In this document: positions 35,258 to 43,546 of the stretch, piece by piece
Layout of the letters: every line of letters begins with the position of its first letter
How positions within the stretch are numbered: position 1 is the first letter of the stretch
DNA from: Bacteroidota bacterium
GTDB lineage: Bacteria; Bacteroidota; Bacteroidia; Bacteroidales; FEN-979
Length of the DNA stretch: 64,000 bases
NCBI GenBank assembly: GCA_026391795.1
Contig: JAPLDI010000020.1
Location: 32,256 to 96,255 of the forward strand
Direction of reading: 5' to 3'
The notes under the pieces: model-generated
The model's input: the letters and a program-made list of their open reading frames with translations, nothing else
The model's database searches: none
What the model was told of the DNA's origin: nothing
Made by a program: the position numbers and the translations under genes

Positions 35258-35911
35258 CTACCGGATGATATAAGCAAGACCGATTTTCAGGTTCACCATC
35301 GACAGGTCTTTTGATGTCCTGTCATTGTACAGTTCGATCTGATTGGTTGTCCATTTGTAGTTTACTGCAACCAGTGCGCCCCATTGGCCGAAATACCCGA
35401 ATTTAATCAGCGCTCCGACCTCGGGGGTGAGGGAGAAGTCCCAGCGTGTCTTGTAGATATCGTATTCCTGGATCAGGAGATGGTGCTCCATATAATCCCC
35501 GCCGATGCCTAAACCGATATAGGGAGAGACCAGCTTTTCCGGAATAAAATGATAAGCGATCACCGCCTGGAAAGGAACCATCCAGGTAAACCGGTAATTG
35601 GTAGCGGTGATGGCAGAGCCATCGGTGCCGTAAAAGGTCTGGTTGGTGTAGATCTCCGACACACGCTGCCAGCCGATATTAAACCCTGTGGTCAGTCCCG
35701 ACAGCGGTAAAGAATAGCGGCCGCCGATGTCGAACCCTGCCGGGCTGGCGTTGCCTACCCATTTGTTGAAGTCGCCTACTGTAAATGTGGTGTTCCACGA
35801 GAAGGTGTAATAGGAACTGGGCTTATAGCCAAGGGAAGCCGGTTTGTCCTGGCTCTGAGCAATGCCAGTCAGAAGAACAAAAACCGTGAGAATGAAGATT
35901 ATCTTTTTCAT
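35258..35911 (-). CDS. Outer-membrane beta-barrel protein, cassette copy B
   Basis: The 217-residue protein has a signal peptide ending AQSQ. It is very close to 62649-63299 and 2752-3402: all share NYRFTWMVPFQAVIAYH, LGIGGDYMEHHL and WDFSLTPE. Copies B and C share FNKWVGNASPAGFD and YGTDGSAITATNYRF, so they are closer to each other than to A. It follows its DUF4136 partner by 36 bp and ends at a strong terminator. Likely an eight-stranded barrel; partner and role unknown. Confidence 0.8.
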   Translation of the reverse strand: MKKIIFILTVFVLLTGIAQSQDKPASLGYKPSSYYTFSWNTTFTVGDFNKWVGNASPAGFDIGGRYSLPLSGLTTGFNIGWQRVSEIYTNQTFYGTDGSAITATNYRFTWMVPFQAVIAYHFIPEKLVSPYIGLGIGGDYMEHHLLIQEYDIYKTRWDFSLTPEVGALIKFGYFGQWGALVAVNYKWTTNQIELYNDRTSKDLSMVNLKIGLAYIIR

Positions 35912-35947
35912 TGGAATTTCTTTTTAAGGATTAATAGTTCATTTGGA

Positions 35948-36583
35948 TTACGGGTTTGTTCTTAATGAAGGGGTCTGTGCAAAAGCCTGGTCAACACTGT
36001 TCAGGACGTCACCCTGGGAATGTGTGTCGGTGAGCAATCCCCGGATATAGGCATTCCAGCGGATCATGATCTTGTCGTCGGAGGTTTTGAATTTGAAGTC
36101 TGCAAGGTCAATGATCACCGTTCCTGCCGAATAGGAAGTAGTATACGTGGGATAATACGGATAGCCGTAGCCATATCCGGGATATCCCCACCAGTTCGGC
36201 GGGTAATACCCGGGGTATCCCCAGTACCAGCCCGGATAATAAACGGTTGTTGTTGTATTCTTGATGGCAGTTACATTGATGCCAAGATCAGGGTTGTCTG
36301 TGGAGTTTACTTTTTTAAAACCGCGGCTCTCCATGTCAGCACTGATCCTGTCCAGCAAAGCGATCGCATTCGGTGTTGTGAGGGTCGCGCTATCTTTTCC
36401 ATCGATATAAGAAACCGCAGGAACGATGGCAAAGGTTTGATAATCGGTGAACTGAACGGTCACATCATACTTGGTATAAATGACCAGATCTTCCATCGTC
36501 CGGGAAGAGGAGGGTGGATATTTGGTGCAGGAGGTAATGGCAAGCATTCCCATTACAACGAAAATGATAAGTTTTGTTTTCAT
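35948..36583 (-). CDS. DUF4136-type outer-membrane lipoprotein, cassette copy B
   Basis: The 211-residue protein has a lipobox (ITSC) and mature start CTKYPPSSSR. DUF4136-like blocks follow (YTKYDVTVQFTDYQTFAIVP, LLDRISADMESRGF, MIRWNAYIRGLL). A Tyr/Pro/Gly/Trp-rich run lies at about 114-145 (YYPGWYWGYPGYYPP). It is orthologous in layout to 2119-2730 and 62003-62626. It is encoded after a separate barrel gene (36639-37265, 55-bp gap) and before its own barrel partner. Confidence 0.85.
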   Translation of the reverse strand: MKTKLIIFVVMGMLAITSCTKYPPSSSRTMEDLVIYTKYDVTVQFTDYQTFAIVPAVSYIDGKDSATLTTPNAIALLDRISADMESRGFKKVNSTDNPDLGINVTAIKNTTTTVYYPGWYWGYPGYYPPNWWGYPGYGYGYPYYPTYTTSYSAGTVIIDLADFKFKTSDDKIMIRWNAYIRGLLTDTHSQGDVLNSVDQAFAQTPSLRTNP

Positions 36584-36638
36584 ACAATTGAAATTAAAAA
36601 GTTTTCTGGATTAGTTGTCAGAGGTTTTTATGATGAAA

Positions 36639-37265
36639 TCAATAGATGGGTCCCAGCCGGAAAATCAAGCCGCCAGTAAACCCGAACTGAAACAAGGTGG
36701 AGTAAACCCCGACACTGCCGCCTGAACCACCTGTTCCGACAAACATTGTAAAGGCAGTTCCCTGCACTGGTACATAACCCTGGGCGGCGAGACGGATTCC
36801 AATTCTTTTGCTAAAATAAACTTTCGCCCCGGCATTGAACCCCATGGAGAAGAACCATTGGTCTGAATAATCTGACTTGGGAGCAAAGTCGCAGGCTCCG
36901 AGGTTGAAGCCGATAAACGGGGAAACTGTGGGATTGACCCTGAAGTTTTTAGTAAATCCGACATGCATATAATTGATGCTGAGCGGAATTTCCACAAAGC
37001 TTATATCGTTGTAAGGTGAAAAGTAGCTGACCTCGGCTTTTGTATCCGACCGGTTATAGATCAGGTCAATATCCATGGAATGGCTGACAGCAAAACTGAG
37101 CATGCCACCATACTGGGCATTGTCGTTGATATAAACATCCCCGTTGTTTCCATACATCGTTCCTCCGAAAACATAACCTCCAAAGGGAGTCAGTTCCACC
37201 TTCTGGGCTTTCATCATGAATGGCAGAAGAATCAGGACTGCAAAGAGGAATATTAGTTTTTTCAT
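36639..37265 (-). CDS. Small outer-membrane beta-barrel protein
   Basis: The 208-residue protein has a signal peptide ending MMKAQ. It opens KVELTPFGGYVFGGTMYGNNGDVYINDNAQYGG, the two-strand start of OmpA/OmpX-like barrels. It ends QFGFTGGLIFRLGPIY. The size indicates eight strands. It differs from the cassette barrels. It is the first gene of an apparent operon with cassette B. ATG 37265 is chosen over upstream 37307 as the start of the signal peptide. Function unknown. Confidence 0.75.
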   Translation of the reverse strand: MKKLIFLFAVLILLPFMMKAQKVELTPFGGYVFGGTMYGNNGDVYINDNAQYGGMLSFAVSHSMDIDLIYNRSDTKAEVSYFSPYNDISFVEIPLSINYMHVGFTKNFRVNPTVSPFIGFNLGACDFAPKSDYSDQWFFSMGFNAGAKVYFSKRIGIRLAAQGYVPVQGTAFTMFVGTGGSGGSVGVYSTLFQFGFTGGLIFRLGPIY

Positions 37266-37347
37266 AATCTGATTATTTAAAGTTTTACAAGGTAATATGT
37301 TCTTCAATCTTTGAAATTTTCGCAGGCGGTATTTTTGATGGAAGATG

Positions 37348-37380
37348 AAAGATACCCGGATCTGATTTCCGGGTATCTTT
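37348..37380 (-). terminator. Hairpin terminator after the helical secreted protein gene
   Basis: AAAGATACCCGG (37348-37359) pairs perfectly with CCGGGTATCTTT (37369-37380) around a 9-nt loop, downstream (minus strand) of the stop at 37442. The T run is short. Confidence 0.75.
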
Positions 37381-37441
37381 TAAGATCCTGTACCATCCAC
37401 AGGGAAAGATCCGCATATACTTGCAGGGTCCTGTTCTATTC

Positions 37442-37903
37442 TTATTTATGCAGGAACGGAACGTTCTGAAGCACCTGCATCCGGATGGCAGTGAGAATGT
37501 AGTTTTCGATCTGGTAAAACTGCGTTGCAACCAGGCCGTCGGAAATGGTTTTGATCTTGCCGTAATAGGTTACGATAAGTCCGTCGGTCTTTTTCTGAAG
37601 GTCGATGACTTTCTTTGTCCATTCGTCGGCCTGGAGGGGAGTCATCATTGTATACTTGTCGGCATATTGTTTTAACAGTGCGATGCGCTGTTTGCCAAGT
37701 TCTTTGCGCTGTGTTTCATATTCATCATACAGCTTCCAGAAAGCATCTTTTTGGGCGGGGGATGGCTTAACAAAATCAGCAACAACGGCTTTTTTGTCCA
37801 TTCCGAATGCGGCCTGCATCAGGTCGACCTCTTCTTTGTTTGACTGTGTGTAAGCAAAGGATGCCAGAAATAAGGCTGCGATCAGTAAAATGTACTTTTT
37901 CAT
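37442..37903 (-). CDS. Secreted alpha-helical protein of unknown function
   Basis: The 153-residue protein has a signal peptide ending FAYTQ and a mature part that is almost all helix and charged (FWKLYDEYETQRKELGKQRIALLKQYADKY, then WTKKVIDLQKKTDGL). The layout recalls periplasmic Spy/CpxP-like helical proteins, but the LTxxQ motif is not clear, so I do not assign the family. The frame opens with a TTG at 37909; the ATG at 37903 is preferred. It has its own promoter (38027-38059) and terminator. Confidence 0.7.
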   Translation of the reverse strand: MKKYILLIAALFLASFAYTQSNKEEVDLMQAAFGMDKKAVVADFVKPSPAQKDAFWKLYDEYETQRKELGKQRIALLKQYADKYTMMTPLQADEWTKKVIDLQKKTDGLIVTYYGKIKTISDGLVATQFYQIENYILTAIRMQVLQNVPFLHK

Positions 37904-38026
37904 GCTCAAAGGTTTTAAGGATTAATAAATGGAATTTTTCAGTGTATGTTTATATTTGTATGCATTCAGCTTTAAGTCATAAAGATTACTATAGATCAGT
38001 TTGATCATGCCATCAATGCAACGTGA

Positions 38027-38059
38027 CAAATATAATTCATTTTACAATGAATGAACAAA
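38027..38059 (-). promoter_or_regulatory. Bacteroidota-type promoter (-33/-7) of the helical secreted protein gene
   Basis: On the minus strand, TTTG (38056-38059), 21 bp, then TATATTTG (38027-38034), both matching the TTTG...TAnnTTTG consensus. It predicts a leader of about 115 nt before ATG 37903. Confidence 0.65.
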
Positions 38060-38064
38060 TGAAT

Positions 38065-38090
38065 TAGATTTGTGTTACTATTTTAACACA
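38065..38090 (+). promoter_or_regulatory. -7 element with overlapping inverted repeat before the M28 peptidase gene
   Basis: TAGATTTG (38065-38072) matches TAnnTTTG. It overlaps the inverted repeat TGTGTTA-ctattt-TAACACA (38071-38090), placed where it would cover the transcription start. No -33 TTG is visible. The repeat could be an operator. Confidence 0.4.
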
Positions 38091-38189
38091 TCACAATGAC
38101 GAACAAGGGTTCTGGTATTAAAAAAAAACCCCATTTCATATTTAATCACTAGACCGCAAAAAGGAAGAGATAAACAAATAATTTCATTA

Positions 38190-41114
38190 ATGGCGGAATC
38201 AAAAAACGGATGGAAAGAGTTCAGGGAGGGATACCCCTGGTTTTCCGAAAAGAAAAAGTACCCGTTGCAGGCCTATTCTGAATTCATGCCGCCCCAGCGC
38301 ATCGGGATCAATCCTTCCGACGGGAGCCTCTATCCATGGCTCTTCAGTGAGGATGATATCTTCGGGATGCCGGTACAGGAAATAGAAGAGGAATACCAGC
38401 TCCGGCCCGGACTGATGAAAATAGGCCACCAGCTGATGGAACATATTCTCCAGCTGGGAGCCGGGAAACTTCCGGTCAGCCTGGCTGGTCACAACCAGCG
38501 GAACCTGGCCGACAACATTTTCTGGCCGGCCGAACTTCTCGAACACAAAAGCCGGCTGGAACATGAACGTTACGTTATCATGTCGCCGCTCTCCCTCTCC
38601 AGAACAAAAGATGACAAAGGAAGGATCTGCTGGACATTTTTCGGGGCAAGTGAGCAGGGACCGGAAAAGGCATTCTGGAAATCTTTTTATGAAGCTCCCG
38701 GTAAAGAGCTTCCCGAATCAGTTTTCATCACTTTCCTGGCGTGGATTCTGAAAAAAGCTTACAGCATCAACCTGAAGGACAGGGAACATCTACTCAGTCT
38801 CGGGTTCCGGATCCTGCCCTCTGAAAAAAACTTCCCGTTTTCATACTGGCACACGGAATCGATCCCATCCTGGACAAAACAGTACCAGGTGAATGACAGT
38901 GATGATTTCAAAGCGACAACGTTTTTACTGACCTTCCGTCCCTTTTCAAACCTGCCCCCGCCGGTTAAAGAAAAATACCTGGCAGGCAAACTGAACCTGA
39001 TCCCGTTCCCGGGGAGCCTGATGATGTGGGGGATAAAGCCATACCTGCATCTCCAGGAGACGCTCTATAATGCCATCCAGATACCGATGCTCAGGCTGGT
39101 AAAGAGAGAGGACGGATTCAGCGGTCTCCGTGTTCCGCAGTCGGGATGGCTTGTCCAGCCGGAACTTTCGGGTAAAAAAGCCAAAATCCTTGAGGAGTTC
39201 ATTGAAAACAACTATATCAGGACGAACCGGTGGGATAAATTCCACAGGAATGAAAACGGATTGCTGAAGAGTAAAAAGATCGATCCCGTTGTTCAGACCC
39301 TTATCAGCACCGACCTGGCAGCGCTCGATCTCTACAACAAACCCATGGCCAGGAATTGCCAGCTGTTCAACGAGCATTTTGAACTGGTTCTCGACGGTCC
39401 CCATGCCGACCGCAGGCAGATTGGCCTTGCGACATTGAAACTTCTGGAAGGCGGAGCCTTCCGGTACCGGTTCTATTTTCCGCCGATGCTGGCAGGGGAG
39501 CATGAAGTCTTTCATCACAGGCCGGTTGTGGGTTGTCTTTCGGCGGAGACCGGTGAACCCGTGGTCACACCGGATCTTCTGTCGGGGTATTTTACGGGAT
39601 ACCACAGGGAAGATCCCGACCTTTCCGATCCTGTCGAATTATGGCCAAGGTTCCGCCGGCGGGAACCCCTTCTGGTGGCGCTCGAAAACTTTAACCCGGA
39701 ACATGACAAATACCTGCACCAGACCTCCATGAATGTTCTCGCTTTGATTGACACCTGGGACCTGATGGGCAGAGGCCGGATGAAAAGAGATATTGCCCGG
39801 AGCCTTGTACGCATTCCCAAGGAGGAGACCCTCGAAGGGTGGCTCACATCACTTCCCGGGAGATCGGTCGATCCGGTCCGTGCAAAGATCGTAGTGAATG
39901 CGATTGACAAGATTCTTGAGCCTGCCGGAGAGGCAGCACCCTCAGCGGATCACCTTACTTTTCAGGAAACCGCGAGCCGGAAATACGAGGTGGCTTACTG
40001 GAACGAGATCTATTTCCTGTCTCATGGCAGTTATACCTACAAGGACAATGCAGACATTGTCCAGGATTCATCTACCTTGAACCGGGTGCAGCATTTGAAG
40101 CGCGACCTTCACAAACTCGGGGATTACCTTCTGAAGAGGTACCAGAAAGAGATCTTGTCGGCAGGGATGGAAAACAGTGCTGAAGCAGGCGAACTTCCGT
40201 TTAAATGGGAGACCGACTTTGAATACCCGGGATACGGAGGATGGGTGGCAAACCAGAAAGGATCGGAATACGAGCGGAACATCCTGGTGATCATCCCCGG
40301 GAAGAACCGAAAGGAAGCGATCGTGATGGCCGATCATTACGACACCGCCTATATGGCGGATGTTTTTGACCCTGAACTCGGTGGCATGGGTGGCCGTTTT
40401 GCGGCTGCCGGCGCCGACGACAACCACTCGGCAACGGCAGCCATGCTGATGGCTGCACCAGTCTATCTGAAGATGGCAAAAGAAGGAAAGCTCGAGCGTG
40501 ACATCTGGCTGCTTCATCTCACAGGCGAAGAGTTTCCCTCCGACTGCATGGGTGCAAGGAATTTCTGCCAGAACATCGTTCAACGGTCCCTTAAGATGAA
40601 GAAGAACGACGGGAAGTTCAAAGATCTTTCCTTGGTTACCGTCAAAGGTGTATTGGTGATGGATATGATTGCCCATAATCGTGACAATTTCCAGAATGTA
40701 TTCCAGATCGCACCGGGGAAAACGGAGGAATCGCTGAGGCTGGCCGCCGCAGCCCATCAGAGCTGCCAGGCCTGGAACCGTAACGTTCAGGCCTGGAACG
40801 AAACCCCTGACAGGAAAGGGTGCAGGCCGGGACGCAGGACCAATGACATCCGGATCATTCCGCCGAAAGCACTTCACCTGAAGGTTGACGGAGAGATCCG
40901 TACCTGGGAAGATCCCCACAGCACGCTTTACAATACCGACGGGATCATTTTTGCGGATACCGGCATCCCTGTCATCCTTTTCATGGAAAACTACGACATC
41001 CACCGCACGGGATATCATGACACCCATGATACGATGGAAAATATAGACCTCGATTACGGAGCCGCGGTTTCTGCCATAGCCATTGAAACCGTTGCCAGGT
41101 TGGCTAGTGGTTAG
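38190..41114 (+). CDS. Giant M28-type zinc peptidase with ~600-residue N-terminal extension
   Basis: The 974-residue protein has no signal peptide. Its last third is an M28 aminopeptidase-like domain with two-zinc ligands visible in order: H716-x-D718 (ADHYDTAYM), D743/D744 (GADDNHSA), E780-E781 (LTGEEFPSD), D825 (MDMIAHN) and H943/H946 (GYHDTHDTMEN). M28 enzymes are usually 300-600 residues and exported. Here residues 1-~650 form a long region I do not recognise, with many aromatic and charged residues. It is cytosolic by lack of a signal. Other M28-fold members are glutaminyl cyclases or carboxypeptidases. Substrate unknown. Confidence 0.8.
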   Translation: MAESKNGWKEFREGYPWFSEKKKYPLQAYSEFMPPQRIGINPSDGSLYPWLFSEDDIFGMPVQEIEEEYQLRPGLMKIGHQLMEHILQLGAGKLPVSLAGHNQRNLADNIFWPAELLEHKSRLEHERYVIMSPLSLSRTKDDKGRICWTFFGASEQGPEKAFWKSFYEAPGKELPESVFITFLAWILKKAYSINLKDREHLLSLGFRILPSEKNFPFSYWHTESIPSWTKQYQVNDSDDFKATTFLLTFRPFSNLPPPVKEKYLAGKLNLIPFPGSLMMWGIKPYLHLQETLYNAIQIPMLRLVKREDGFSGLRVPQSGWLVQPELSGKKAKILEEFIENNYIRTNRWDKFHRNENGLLKSKKIDPVVQTLISTDLAALDLYNKPMARNCQLFNEHFELVLDGPHADRRQIGLATLKLLEGGAFRYRFYFPPMLAGEHEVFHHRPVVGCLSAETGEPVVTPDLLSGYFTGYHREDPDLSDPVELWPRFRRREPLLVALENFNPEHDKYLHQTSMNVLALIDTWDLMGRGRMKRDIARSLVRIPKEETLEGWLTSLPGRSVDPVRAKIVVNAIDKILEPAGEAAPSADHLTFQETASRKYEVAYWNEIYFLSHGSYTYKDNADIVQDSSTLNRVQHLKRDLHKLGDYLLKRYQKEILSAGMENSAEAGELPFKWETDFEYPGYGGWVANQKGSEYERNILVIIPGKNRKEAIVMADHYDTAYMADVFDPELGGMGGRFAAAGADDNHSATAAMLMAAPVYLKMAKEGKLERDIWLLHLTGEEFPSDCMGARNFCQNIVQRSLKMKKNDGKFKDLSLVTVKGVLVMDMIAHNRDNFQNVFQIAPGKTEESLRLAAAAHQSCQAWNRNVQAWNETPDRKGCRPGRRTNDIRIIPPKALHLKVDGEIRTWEDPHSTLYNTDGIIFADTGIPVILFMENYDIHRTGYHDTHDTMENIDLDYGAAVSAIAIETVARLASG

Positions 41115-41127
41115 GAATTTCGCTGAT

Positions 41128-41736
41128 TCACTTCTTTTGTGGCGGAGGCGGCGGAGGATTCTTCAGCAGGTTGTTCTTTTGCAAGTCGGCAAGAATTACC
41201 CGGGCGATCTGAAGGGCTTCCTTCTTGACATCCGAGGGATCGGTCACGGTAAGATCGCCCGACCAGATCAATCCATTCTTGTTGGCCGGATAAAGCCTGG
41301 CCCTCAGGTTCACCGTGGAAGTAGCCGACCAGCCCCCTCCGGCACCGCCCCACCAACCAAAGTATCCCCCATAATAGCCCGAATTCAAATCAACCGAGAT
41401 ATCGGTTCCCTTGTAAGAAAGCAGTAAAATACCGTCAGCACCCAGGCTGTCGAGTTTCTTCTGAAGATCTGCATTCGAGTATTTGCGGAAAGGTTCAAGA
41501 AAATCAAGGGATTTGATACAATCCAGGTTCTGGCTTTTAAAATATCCGGCGATCTGCTCCTCGAAAGGCTGGATGTAGATCAGCTTGTCGAACATTGCAA
41601 TGACGGCGATCTTCGAGATCTGCTCCTTTGCCTGAGGGTTCTTCCAGCTTGTCAGTCCGACGGGAGTCGAGCAAGAAACAAAGAGGACCGTGGTGAGGCA
41701 CAGGTACAGGCTGGCATGGCAGAACATTTTTTTCAT
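41128..41736 (-). CDS. Gly/Trp-rich lipoprotein, paralogue of 34429-35088
   Basis: The 202-residue protein has a lipobox (FVSC) and mature start CSTPVGLTSWKNP, matching CGTPVTLTAWKNP of 34429-35088. Shared blocks include SKIAVIAMFDKLIYIQPFE and KKLDSLGADGILLLSYKGT. A short Gly/Tyr/Trp run (YYGGYFGWWGGAGGGW) sits at the same place as the longer run in the paralogue. It ends in PPPPPP. ATG 41736 is preferred over upstream 41781. The 7-2-7 site 7 lies 134 bp upstream, shared with the divergent barrel gene at 41976. Convergent with the M28 gene, 13 bp apart. Confidence 0.75.
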   Translation of the reverse strand: MKKMFCHASLYLCLTTVLFVSCSTPVGLTSWKNPQAKEQISKIAVIAMFDKLIYIQPFEEQIAGYFKSQNLDCIKSLDFLEPFRKYSNADLQKKLDSLGADGILLLSYKGTDISVDLNSGYYGGYFGWWGGAGGGWSATSTVNLRARLYPANKNGLIWSGDLTVTDPSDVKKEALQIARVILADLQKNNLLKNPPPPPPQKK

Positions 41737-41870
41737 AGTACAGGGGATTAAGGAATTCATGTCTGAAAGTATAACGTACAAATATCCCGGATATTTATCC
41801 GTATCTCAATATTACAAAAAATAGTTGGAACCGGAGAAAATCCATCATCCTGTTGGAATGCTTTAACGGA

Positions 41871-41886
41871 TACTCATTAATAAGTA
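41871..41886. promoter_or_regulatory. 7-2-7 heptamer palindrome, site 7 (perfect)
   Basis: TACTCAT-TA-ATAAGTA, both heptamers matching TACYYMT. It lies between the divergent lipoprotein (ATG 41736) and barrel (ATG 41976) genes. Confidence 0.6.
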
Positions 41887-41975
41887 GATTTTCAATTTGC
41901 CGGATTTCGAATCAAAAAATGCATAAATTTACGCTCGTATCAATTCATCGATCTTCGTATTTAAGCTGACCGGAA

Positions 41976-42737
41976 ATGAAAAAGTTTACCATGGTCTTCG
42001 CGTGTATCGTTTTCATGATACCCGTTTCTGTTCTCTCTGCTAAAAAAGATTCAACAGCAGTTGTGTTGCAGCCCTATCACCGGAACGTGATCAAATTCAA
42101 CCCTACACCGATGATCCTCTGGGACTGGAGAAATATCACCTTCAGCTACGAGCGGATCCTATCCCCCCGTCATACCATTTCGGTAGAGATGGGATACCTG
42201 GTTATGCCCAAGTTGTTCGGGGATACGGTACTTAATCTGATCAATCTGACAAGCGGGCAAAAACATGGGTTGAGTGCAACCGTCGAATACCGCTATTACC
42301 TTACCCAGCTCAGCACACGTCCTGTTCCTGCCGGACTCTATGTGGGTTCCTACCTTAGTTTTTATGGCTATGAATTTAAGAACAACTTCGATGTGGTGGG
42401 TTCGAACGGAGACAGCACCGGGTCAATCGGAGGCAGATACTGGTCGTTCAACCTTGGGATTCAGCTGGGTTACCAGTTTGTTTTCTGGAAAAGGTTAACG
42501 GTCGATCTGGTGTTGCTGGGCCCTGGCATCAGTTATTATGGAGGTACAACAGAATTTAAAGGAGACATCACTGCTTCAGAGATTGATCAGCTTCACGGAG
42601 CGTTTTACGACCGGCTGGAGCAGAAATACCCGATGGTCGGGTGGCTCGCTCCGAACGGATCTTTCAAACAAACAGGAACCCTGGATGTCGTGAGGATGGG
42701 ATTCCGTTACCTGGTGCAGATCGGGATCCTGTTCTGA
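41976..42737 (+). CDS. Outer-membrane barrel, paralogue of 45385-46146
   Basis: The 253-residue protein has a signal peptide ending VLSA. The mature start KKDSTAVVLQPYHRNVIKFNPTPMILW is shared with 45385-46146 (xxxHKNVIKFNPTPMLLW), as are FSYERIL, the EYRYYL strand, LGYQFVFWKR and the C-terminal GFRYLVQIG block. The C-terminal strand ends LF. Function unknown. The two paralogues flank a three-gene operon (42815-45381), one on each side. Confidence 0.75.
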   Translation: MKKFTMVFACIVFMIPVSVLSAKKDSTAVVLQPYHRNVIKFNPTPMILWDWRNITFSYERILSPRHTISVEMGYLVMPKLFGDTVLNLINLTSGQKHGLSATVEYRYYLTQLSTRPVPAGLYVGSYLSFYGYEFKNNFDVVGSNGDSTGSIGGRYWSFNLGIQLGYQFVFWKRLTVDLVLLGPGISYYGGTTEFKGDITASEIDQLHGAFYDRLEQKYPMVGWLAPNGSFKQTGTLDVVRMGFRYLVQIGILF

Positions 42738-42776
42738 ACAGAAATAAATTATAAATAGATAATAGATTCAAATAAA

Positions 42777-42784
42777 TACCTTTG
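42777..42784 (+). promoter_or_regulatory. -7 promoter element of the GDPD operon
   Basis: TACCTTTG matches TAnnTTTG. It predicts a start near 42790 and a leader of about 25 nt before ATG 42815. This also argues against the upstream TTG at 42782 as start codon. No good -33. Confidence 0.5.
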
Positions 42785-42814
42785 CGACAAAATATTAAAT
42801 CGATACTGCGGATC

Positions 42815-43546
42815 ATGAGATTTGTTTGCCGGTTTCTGATTTCTCTCCTTTTCCTGCTCTCAGGATATGTTCCGCTGTCGGCCCAGGAACCCGTTGCAAA
42901 GGATACTTTCGATATCACGAAGCCCAGCATGCAGTTTCCCCATCAGTATAAAAAGTGGGGGTTCCAGGTTTCGGCCGGGCTTTCGATGGTAAAACCGCCC
43001 AAAGACCTGCTCGAAAGTGCGATCCAGGCACCCCTGGTGAACATTCACGCCACTTTTGGGCTCCCATGGAAATTTTCCCTCGAAGGCGACATCACAACCA
43101 TCCTGGTCTCGAACCAGTTTGCCCTGGGACCGCGCCTGAGTTTTGCACACAGGAACTTCGGCGTCAAGATCGGCTGGGACCTTGCCTTTGTTTATGGCCA
43201 AATGCGGCAGGGAGGATTCAACAACAGCACCCAGGTCTGGATCCATTACCCGAACCTCTCCCTGGGATACAAACTGAAAAGAATTGCATTTACCGTAAAG
43301 GGGGAAATGGTCACCGTAGCGAAAGTGACGACAAAATCGGGGGAGAACGAGGTCAGTCGTACAAAGAACTTTATCGATGGAGGTACTGCGGCCATCTACA
43401 TTGAACAGAGACTTCACAAGAATACGGTCTTTGTGATCGGGCTGAAGGATAATTACTTGAAATACTACTGGCCGACCTGGATGCTGTTTTCAACCTTCAA
43501 CCGTTACTATCACATTCCTGAACTTTATTTCAGCTGGATATTATGA
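42815..43546 (+). CDS. Outer-membrane protein of unknown function
   Basis: The 243-residue protein has a signal peptide ending LSAQ. Strand-rich sequence follows (KKWGFQVSAGLSMVKPPKDLLES, KFSLEGDITTILVSNQFALGPRLSF). It ends ELYFSWIL, a typical closing strand. Family not recognised. The frame opens with a TTG at 42782; ATG 42815 is preferred. Its stop overlaps the GDPD start by 4 bp (ATGA), showing translational coupling. Confidence 0.72.
   Translation: MRFVCRFLISLLFLLSGYVPLSAQEPVAKDTFDITKPSMQFPHQYKKWGFQVSAGLSMVKPPKDLLESAIQAPLVNIHATFGLPWKFSLEGDITTILVSNQFALGPRLSFAHRNFGVKIGWDLAFVYGQMRQGGFNNSTQVWIHYPNLSLGYKLKRIAFTVKGEMVTVAKVTTKSGENEVSRTKNFIDGGTAAIYIEQRLHKNTVFVIGLKDNYLKYYWPTWMLFSTFNRYYHIPELYFSWIL

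Noticed and set aside
40068..41027. Minus-strand 319-codon open frame
   Set aside because: It is antisense to the M28 domain whose metal ligands are all in the plus frame.
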